Source: Scalesia atractyloides (taxonomy: Eukaryota; Streptophyta; Magnoliopsida; Asterales; Asteraceae). Taken from it: 64,000 nucleotides of DNA. Of the stretch, positions 57,227 through 64,000 are shown in pieces; within the stretch, counting starts at the first letter, position 1, and each line of letters opens with the position of its first letter. The notes below the pieces were generated by a model. That model searched no databases. It worked only from the letters and a program-made list of their open reading frames with translations, and had not been told where the DNA came from. The position numbers and the translations under genes were made by a program. Where the stretch lies: NCBI GenBank assembly GCA_947069175.1, contig CAMTDV010000027.1:38825369-38889368 (forward strand). Direction: 5' to 3'.

Positions 57227-60200
57227 TGTGACAACTGTCACTTTCTTGTAATTTTTGTACAACTAAACAGTCTTTTATTTATACAATTATGTTTTTTGAA
57301 TGTCTAAACTGCATGATTTATTGGCATACAACTAGATAACTCATTGAGTATATTACATGATGTATATTATTCGTTTTATGTGGTTACAACTCAAAAACAG
57401 TTTAAGACAATGCATCAAAACAACTAGTAGACTTACCGACTAGACTAGCTATGTCAGTACAGCTTCAGTACTCAGCTTAAAGACCGTTATGGGCAAAAAA
57501 TTAAAACCATCATCAATTATTTACAATGCCCTAATTGGGAATGCAACGTTACATAATAAAGCTTTTCGGATAATGCACAAACAACTTAACCGTCCAATCC
57601 GTACGTGATACAAATGCAACACTGTTAAACAATTATGAAGTCCAGAAATGATGAAGAAATCATAGAATGCTTATATAACATCAATTATGGAATTAAGATG
57701 TAAAACACCTAAAATCCCTACAAGTTGCTTAAATATCTGTTTAAGGCCCGATAACGAATCTAGCACCCGGTAAGAAACCAAACCCGAACTAGATATAATT
57801 TATGGACTAGTCAACATTGTTTAACAATGTTAAGCTAGTGTATATCACCATACATCTTGAATTACACCAAAAACCCTTAAAACCCTAAACGCCCTAACCT
57901 AACTTAACTTAAACTTAACTAAATAACTAACTAGGCTAGCTAACCAAGTTAAACCTCAACCACAAGGGTCAAGGCCGGTTATGTGGGGCCCGTAAGCACC
58001 CACATTCCTGTCCCTTAATCTTGAACATGTTGGGAGGGCCAAAGGAATGCATGAAGGGTCTTATGTTGGAAGATCAAGCTTAAAGGGACATCCCATAACA
58101 CTTTGTCTAACCTTATAATCTTCATCATTTTCAAACAACACCCACCTCCTCCTTCTCCCCATACCTACGGCCCAAGCACCCCTCCCACCTCCATTCTTGT
58201 GTTCATTTTTAAGTAATCCAAGTGCATAACAAGGTGACTCAGGGTAGATTGAGAAGGTGTCAAGTCTTGGAAGTCGAAGGACCTCTTCAAGGAGCTATTA
58301 ACCACCACCTTCTCATCATCATCATCTCTTGTTACTTCTTGCCACTTCCCTAGCCACAAGAGCTAGTAGTAAGTCTCCTAATCTTTCATTTTACACCTTG
58401 TTACTAGTATAATGATAATGTACAAGTTAAACCATCTAAAACCTTCACTTTTAAAAGATGACCACGTGAACTAGTAAGATAATCTAAAGAAAATAAACAT
58501 ATCTTGAAGATGGATGATATCGATCATATGTATGCTTGCTAGAAGTATAGATCTAACAAGTATACACATGGATCTTGAAGATCTATCATGAAAGTGTTGA
58601 TGAACTTGTTATACATAAAGAATGAACTTATTAAAGTGGTTAAAATGATATGTGATATTCTTAAGATGATGTATGAACAAAGTTGTTAAAAATGATTTTC
58701 TACAAAGTTTGTAAATATTAGAAAGAAAACCTATTTTTAAAGATGGACGAACACGTTAAACATAAGGTTCAAATACTACATGATTGTATTAACTTTGAAG
58801 TTCATAATATGAAAAATGCATCTATATGCATATGTTATACTTGTAGAAATTATTGTGAATAATTTGATGAGTTTCAAAAGCTTAAACACATGTTCTACAA
58901 ACATGGGAAACCTCCTAAATCTAGGGGAAACTATGACAAAATTTTTATTAAATTTAGAAACTTAGAAAAATATATTTTAACAAGGCTCTTACAAGTAAAC
59001 TAGTTTAAAAATAATAAATATAAAAATGCCCACATTTTTGTATAAAATGTAAATCAAAGGAGGTATGGTTTTTCTAAAAATAAAGATCCATATAAATATA
59101 TATTTTGGAAAATATATATTTAGTGATCATAAAAATTATGTGCTTTGTGTATATTGTTTGTATTAGTTGTATATAAATTAGGGACTTGAAATAATGTACA
59201 CAAATAAATACAATAAAAATTGGCAAACAAAGATTTACAAGAAAAAATATATATTGATGCCTTGTATACAAATTATGGACGAATCCGACTTTTGGACATT
59301 GGATGAACTCTATAAATATTCCGAACTAAAATATATAATATACCCGAACCTTGGTAAGTTACCCTTCAAAACCAAACAAATGACAAAATATATATTTTTA
59401 CAAGTACATAAAATATATCATATTTTGTCAATCATAAAATTATATTATTTTTGAAGTATATAAAAATATACATTTCAAACATCCTAAAAATATACTATTT
59501 TGATGGAAAGCTAAAGATATATATTTTCTAGAACTAATCTTGAGAATCGATTATTTTTAAAGGATACATACACTTACCAAGCATAAGAGATATATATATT
59601 TATTTGTACATATCTTAAAACTATATATTTTAAGAATATAAAAATTTGTGCATAATGAATACAAGAATATACGTATTCCTATACGTAGAAATATATGCCA
59701 ACATATACCACCAACACTTGGTGAAAATACCATTATACAAGTATTATACATAATCATGAGAAAACGAATATAAGTACACAAATACTAATAATACAAGTAT
59801 ACCCATACTTGGGAATATATGCATGTATAATACTTAACAAATATTACACTTGGTCATGTATACCATAAACACATGCACATGAATAATTATATATCAAGAC
59901 AAGATTATTTTTAACAAACCCATGTTAATTACAAATGCTATATAAGATGGTGCATACGAATCATATAAGTTGAAATATTATATTTTAACTAATATATGGA
60001 ACTTGGGATTATATATAATTATGAAGAATTATATATGGACATATACCTTGACCATGATTATACATCGCGACTAAACGAACAAATAAATTCTAAGTATATG
60101 GAACATGTCTGACGTGGCATCATCGAGGCAAATGGGTGGAACCCGATTATGAGAAGTCATGAACACACACATCATAGTCGTGTGAGACATGGAGACAAGA

Positions 60201-61246
60201 GGGTTAGGCCCGTACATACAACACACGAGATACAAGAATATATATATTTGACCAAATATATATTGACATCATACATTGAAAATACAACTCAACGGAACAT
60301 AATTCGGAACAAGCCTTAATAAATATTTAAGACAAAAGACTTGTACAAAAGTAGTTACAAAGACCGAAGTGTCTAACAAAACCTAGCACATTTGTAGATT
60401 GTGATATAAACCAAGGAAAACGTACGTGAGATAAGCAAAGCTACGATACGCAATTCAGTGAGTTCATGTCCCCCCTTTTCATCTTAAACCTTTTACAGGT
60501 TTAGAACTATCGGGGGAAATAAATGTAAAATGGTATGATATGCTAGGGAATGAAACAACTTAGATCATGTGCGAATAGGGTGGAACTTAAGCACTATCAA
60601 TCTTGTTTAGACCACAGTACAAAGGTTAGATCTAGCGGGTGTTGGCAAGCCCTACTCTTGGTTATGGACCCACACCGAAGAGTGCATTTGTTGCCCCAAT
60701 CGAGGTGATTCGATGTAAATGGTCTAGGTTTGTATGCTTTCTATGTCGTCACACATATTAATGTCCTTGCAAAATATTAGTGATCAACGATTTCATTGAC
60801 GCTTTACATACCGGGTTTTGATACAATTACAACATATATTTTACGAAACTATCGCATGCAACTAAAAACACATGTCTCGCCAACTTTTGTTGATTTTTGA
60901 ACTTAACATGTATTTCAGGAAACTAATGGTCCAAGCGGGGAACTTTTGTCAAGAAAGCTAGTGTCAAGACTCCGTGTCACTTTTGAAGGGATTGCTTGTT
61001 ATATACCGCCTCCTTGCAGTGATATAATGATCAAAGCCTTATCATTTCAAAACTTGTATTTTGTTGCACCATACTTTGATAACTTATTTACATTCGATGG
61101 TTTGTAATAAAAAAACTCAACTCATGTTGCAGTGGAAACATTTATGGGAATGACATTGGAGCATGTTCTTATTCATTTAGTATGTTTGTATGCAATGAAA
61201 TCAATCAGATCACACCTCGCGCTTCCGTCAATGAGCGGGTGTGACA
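57227..61246 (+). repeat. Element 4: solo Tekay-type LTR (4,020 bp)
   Basis: Starts TGTGACAACTGTC and ends GGGTGTGACA with no internal region. Flanks CTGTC (57222-57226) and CTGTT (61247-61251) differ at one base; unit C of the foldback family has CTGTT at this spot, so the left copy mutated. Orientation is opposite to Elements 1-3. It probably formed by recombination between two LTRs. Confidence 0.9.
58369..60918 (+). other. predicted leader intron(s) inside the solo LTR
   Basis: Donor-like AGTA/GTAAGTC at 58369, a second donor-like CA/GTGAGTTCATGTCCCC at 60458, and acceptor-like ACATGTATTTCAG/GAA ending at 60918. The same three signals occur in the Element 2 LTRs. Sequence prediction only. 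Confidence 0.4.
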
Positions 61247-61790
61247 CTGTTAGACCATGACAGAGAAAGAAAAATAGCAGTTGTCAATTCATGAAAAAAT
61301 AGATAGATTGCCATGTAGCGTGAATGGTATGAATACCAGCTTGCATCCAATTGACTCACGTCTACTACATAAGTACTCATGGAACTCATGGTTTGATATG
61401 TTTTTAGGTCCATTATAAAACTAACTCTCATACCAAATAATATGTAGCAGGTTGGTGTTATTTAAAAAAAAAAGCTTTTCAAAAGATTAGAGATAATGAA
61501 GAGATTTTAGAGACTTTTTTTATTTCTTCATCCAACCTCTAAAGATTTCACTGACATCCCTAGCAATGTGAATACACCCCATAATGACAAGAGGTATGCA
61601 GTTTTATCTTGTTATCTATTAACTAAAGTTCATAGTGCTTGTTGATTGAATATAAATATAACTGTTACAAATATATCTATTATACCTAGAAGGCTCACAA
61701 AAAAATTAATTTACATAAATCTAATAACTTAAGTCATAGAACTTTTAAAATATATGGTATATTTCTTTAATACATATTGTTTACTTTTAT
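61247..61790 (+). repeat. foldback unit D, right part
   Basis: It continues unit D with 'ttagaccatgacagagaaag' and 'gaatggtatgaataccagc'. Then comes a stretch (61640-61780) shared with 9690-9830. The - strand frame at 61228-61431 repeats DVSQLDASWYSYHSRY. Confidence 0.75.
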
Positions 61791-62459
61791 GCCACTCACA
61801 TGTGGTACATTCTTCACTGATCTAGGCTTCTCTTTGCACGGATCTCGAACATCTGCTTAATAGGATGAGAATCCTTTGCTCGAGATTGTTAAAGCCCAGA
61901 TTTTTGTAGTTTCAGAGTTTGATATTCTTGATCTTCCAAAATGGTCCATATATCTACTGTGTTTCATGTTTAAAGTCTTATATGGTCTTGATTTCATTTG
62001 ACCAGTTAATTTGTTGAAAATTTGAATATCACTAAAGTATGTTTAATTGTATTATATCTGTTTGTATAGAAAGTCGCCAGATCTATAATGGTATAAGTAT
62101 GTTGTTCTAAATTCGTTTTGCCATCTGATCAACAAGTTAAAAACCTATTGATTTCGCAGAATCATGGATGAACACTGGTTTTTGTATCCAAAAAGTTTGA
62201 TTAGAAACACCTGTAACTTAATTTCATATGAAAACTAATTTCATATGAAAACAACTCATTCATTTGTGCTTTGGTATAAAGTTATATATTGTTGTACAAA
62301 ATAAAGACATTTACTTACATATGGGAAATAGTATATTTTAGTGCTTACCACAATCTTTGATTTACTAATTCTAATTGCATTGTGGATCTTTACCATGGCG
62401 TTGAAAGGCACAAGGAGATTTAGGTTTTAATGATTGTATATATTTATGAAATTTCTGTT
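61791..62459. other. no feature recognised
   Basis: AT-rich, apparently single-copy within the window. Only short frames; one + strand stretch near 61860-61990 is open for about 40 codons, but nothing supports it. Confidence 0.4.
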
Positions 62460-62705
62460 GTATCACTTGTATGAGATCCGGTTCAATCATAGACGCCCAA
62501 AACCAATCTGGTAATGAGTTCAATGGGTATGTGTGTGAGATGTTGGGTCATTACAAATCCATCCTCGGTTGGATGAAAGCAATTCTAGTCACTTATCCAT
62601 TCCTCCTAACTTCATTACTGTTTTCTATTATGTTTTGTACACATAATACTTATGCATCTTTGGTCATGGCCTAACATAGCCATAAACTCTCTCTAGTTAC
62701 TACTA
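62460..62705 (+). repeat. foldback fragment E (left flank and start of the left arm)
   Basis: Encodes SGSIIDAQNQSGNEFNGYV, matching unit D at 55945-56040. It runs to 'actctctctagttacta', where the family sequence stops and unrelated DNA begins. Confidence 0.7.
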
Positions 62706-64000
62706 CAAATATTTGTGACTCCGCCTTGTTTGCCACCTGTCAAAAATATTTGGGACCGCGCTTTGTTTGCCACCATTTTGGTACCATCGTCGCAACCTAT
62801 ACTGCCACCATTTAGCCACAGATATTATTTGCTAAATCATGTGCCCACCTTTATTACCACCAGTTTGGTATCATTTAGCAACCTATATTGCCACCATATT
62901 ATTTGCTACGATTTAGCGACTTACCACATTGAATATGCCACCATGTATAAAACAATCCATTAAAATTATAAAAAAAATCCAAAAATTATATAAAACATCT
63001 TTGCTTCGGTTTTTCCTGTTTCAAAATCACATAAAACATTCTAATAAAAATACCAACTGGAACATCAAAAAATCAAAATGATCCTAACATTAGAGTCATC
63101 GAAACATTCAAAACCAAGTGTTTATAGCCAATCTTCAAACTATAGTTGTTATCAAAGCTTCAATTTGTGTTATCCTATTAAGCACGACACCTTTATTCGC
63201 CTTATTCTTTTTTCCCTTTCAACCACCAACCTCGCCATAATTTCACTCAACCTTTCTTTTTCTTCTTCCTTTTCTTAACGCACTCGGTGATATCATCCTC
63301 AGACAATAACCCTTCTGCCTGAGAATCAACAATCTCTCTTGATTGACCTTGGGATCCGTCCATGCTTGAACTTGAAACATGTTCATCCTAACAACCATTA
63401 TATCTGGAACTATCATCATATCTTAAGGATTCACCATCACTGGCATTCTTGACAATTTTGGCATAAAAAGCTGCTCTTGTTTTATTGTTATTTCTGAAGT
63501 ATACGGTCTGATCACAACAGACCGAAGGTGTAGCCCAATAATTGATTTTTGGTGGTGGAAGGTTATTTGACGACATAAGAGATTGGACCCAAGACATGTC
63601 TGATTTACTTTTTTGAGTAGGCGTATCTATAATTTGAGAACCTAACAACTCTTGAGCCAATGTCAAGGATCAAATGATTATGAAGAATTACTTGAGCTTG
63701 ATTGTTTGCATTTGACCAATCCCACGGGTTGGTTGCCATTTATCCCATAATATGTACTCGCAAAAAAAAATTTGGAAAGTTAAAAAATGCTAAACGCTTA
63801 AATTTCAAAAAAAAATTTGGTCAGCGGCAACTAAAGTAAAATGAATCCACTATAATTAAGCCAAAAGGGCTTCAACAAATAAATGGGCTTCTCAACGAAC
63901 GGACTTAAAGGTTGGGCTTGTGATGTAAAACAATATACTGAAATTGTTGGGCCTCACTTTTGGATTTTGTACAAATGATAATAAACAATGGTTGGGCCTG
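62700..64000. mobile_element. possible DNA-transposon end (CACTA-like), extends off the window
   Basis: At the break in fragment E the sequence is CTACTACAAATATTTGTGAC, near the CACTACAA start of CACTA elements. Repeated subterminal motifs follow to about 62945: TTTGCCACC, ATTTGCTA, 'tttagc(g/a)ac'. The right end is outside the window, so type and length are uncertain. Confidence 0.3.
63240..63739 (-). pseudogene. unrecognised broken reading frame with a Gag-like stretch
   Basis: An ATG at 63739 starts MATNPWDWSNANNQAQVIL. After a frame change, 63388-63666 reads TPTQKSKSDMSWVQSLMSS and then AAFYAKIVKNASDGESLR. The latter resembles ALYAKIAKNSNDVESSR in the copia Gag at about 1295. A stop at 63388 is followed by SSSSMDGSQGQSREIVDSQ and a Lys-rich end near 63240. 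It could be a copia Gag relic or part of the surrounding DNA transposon. I cannot decide and propose no function. Confidence 0.25.

Overview
This window is repeat-dense, AT-rich plant nuclear DNA, most likely from an Asteraceae species (tribe uncertain). The Asteraceae call rests on remembered resemblance of the copia Gag and the gypsy 5' reading frames to retrotransposon proteins common in that family; no search was run. Nothing suggests bacterial, viral or organellar DNA. Almost everything is nested LTR retrotransposons, plus a tandem foldback repeat, and one possible start of a host gene.

Layout. (1) 1-6182, + strand: the 3' part of a Ty1/copia element. It has a long decayed Gag, a pol collapsed to slivers of protease, RT and RNase H, three polypurine-like motifs and a 663-bp 3' LTR with a 19-bp tandem repeat array just upstream of a TATA box. 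(2) 6183-10853: three tandem ~1.7-kb units, each containing a ~1-kb foldback (long inverted repeat). (3) 10855-12563: a decayed long-LTR remnant. (4) 12564-51240: a nest of Ty3/gypsy chromoviruses of the Tekay/Del type, pol on the - strand. 'Element 1' is the oldest. 'Element 2' (19245-34318, 15,074 bp, both LTRs, perfect TCACT target duplication) sits inside the gag of Element 1. 'Element 3' (37285-47433, ~3-kb LTRs) sits in the 5' LTR of Element 1 and is followed by an inverted third copy of its LTR (47463-49743). (5) 51241-53990: non-repeat or low-copy DNA with a nearly exact 507-bp tandem duplication, a ~205-bp palindrome and the candidate host gene start (- strand). (6) 53990-55688: another LTR remnant. 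(7) 55689-61790: a fourth foldback unit split by a 4,020-bp solo Tekay-type LTR (57227-61246). (8) 61791-64000: a foldback fragment that ends abruptly at a possible DNA-transposon end.

How it fits together. The Tekay-type elements share PBS (initiator Met tRNA type), PPT, Gag zinc knuckles, protease, RT, RNase H, integrase and a C-terminal chromodomain-like segment. Elements 1 and 2 also share an acidic/coiled-coil reading frame upstream of gag and a 97-nt phase-1 intron inside gag. The 3-4-kb LTRs of both Tekay families carry donor-like and acceptor-like splice signals in the same order, which suggests that much of each LTR is a leader intron. No element appears able to move by itself: every pol examined has stops, frameshifts or deletions.
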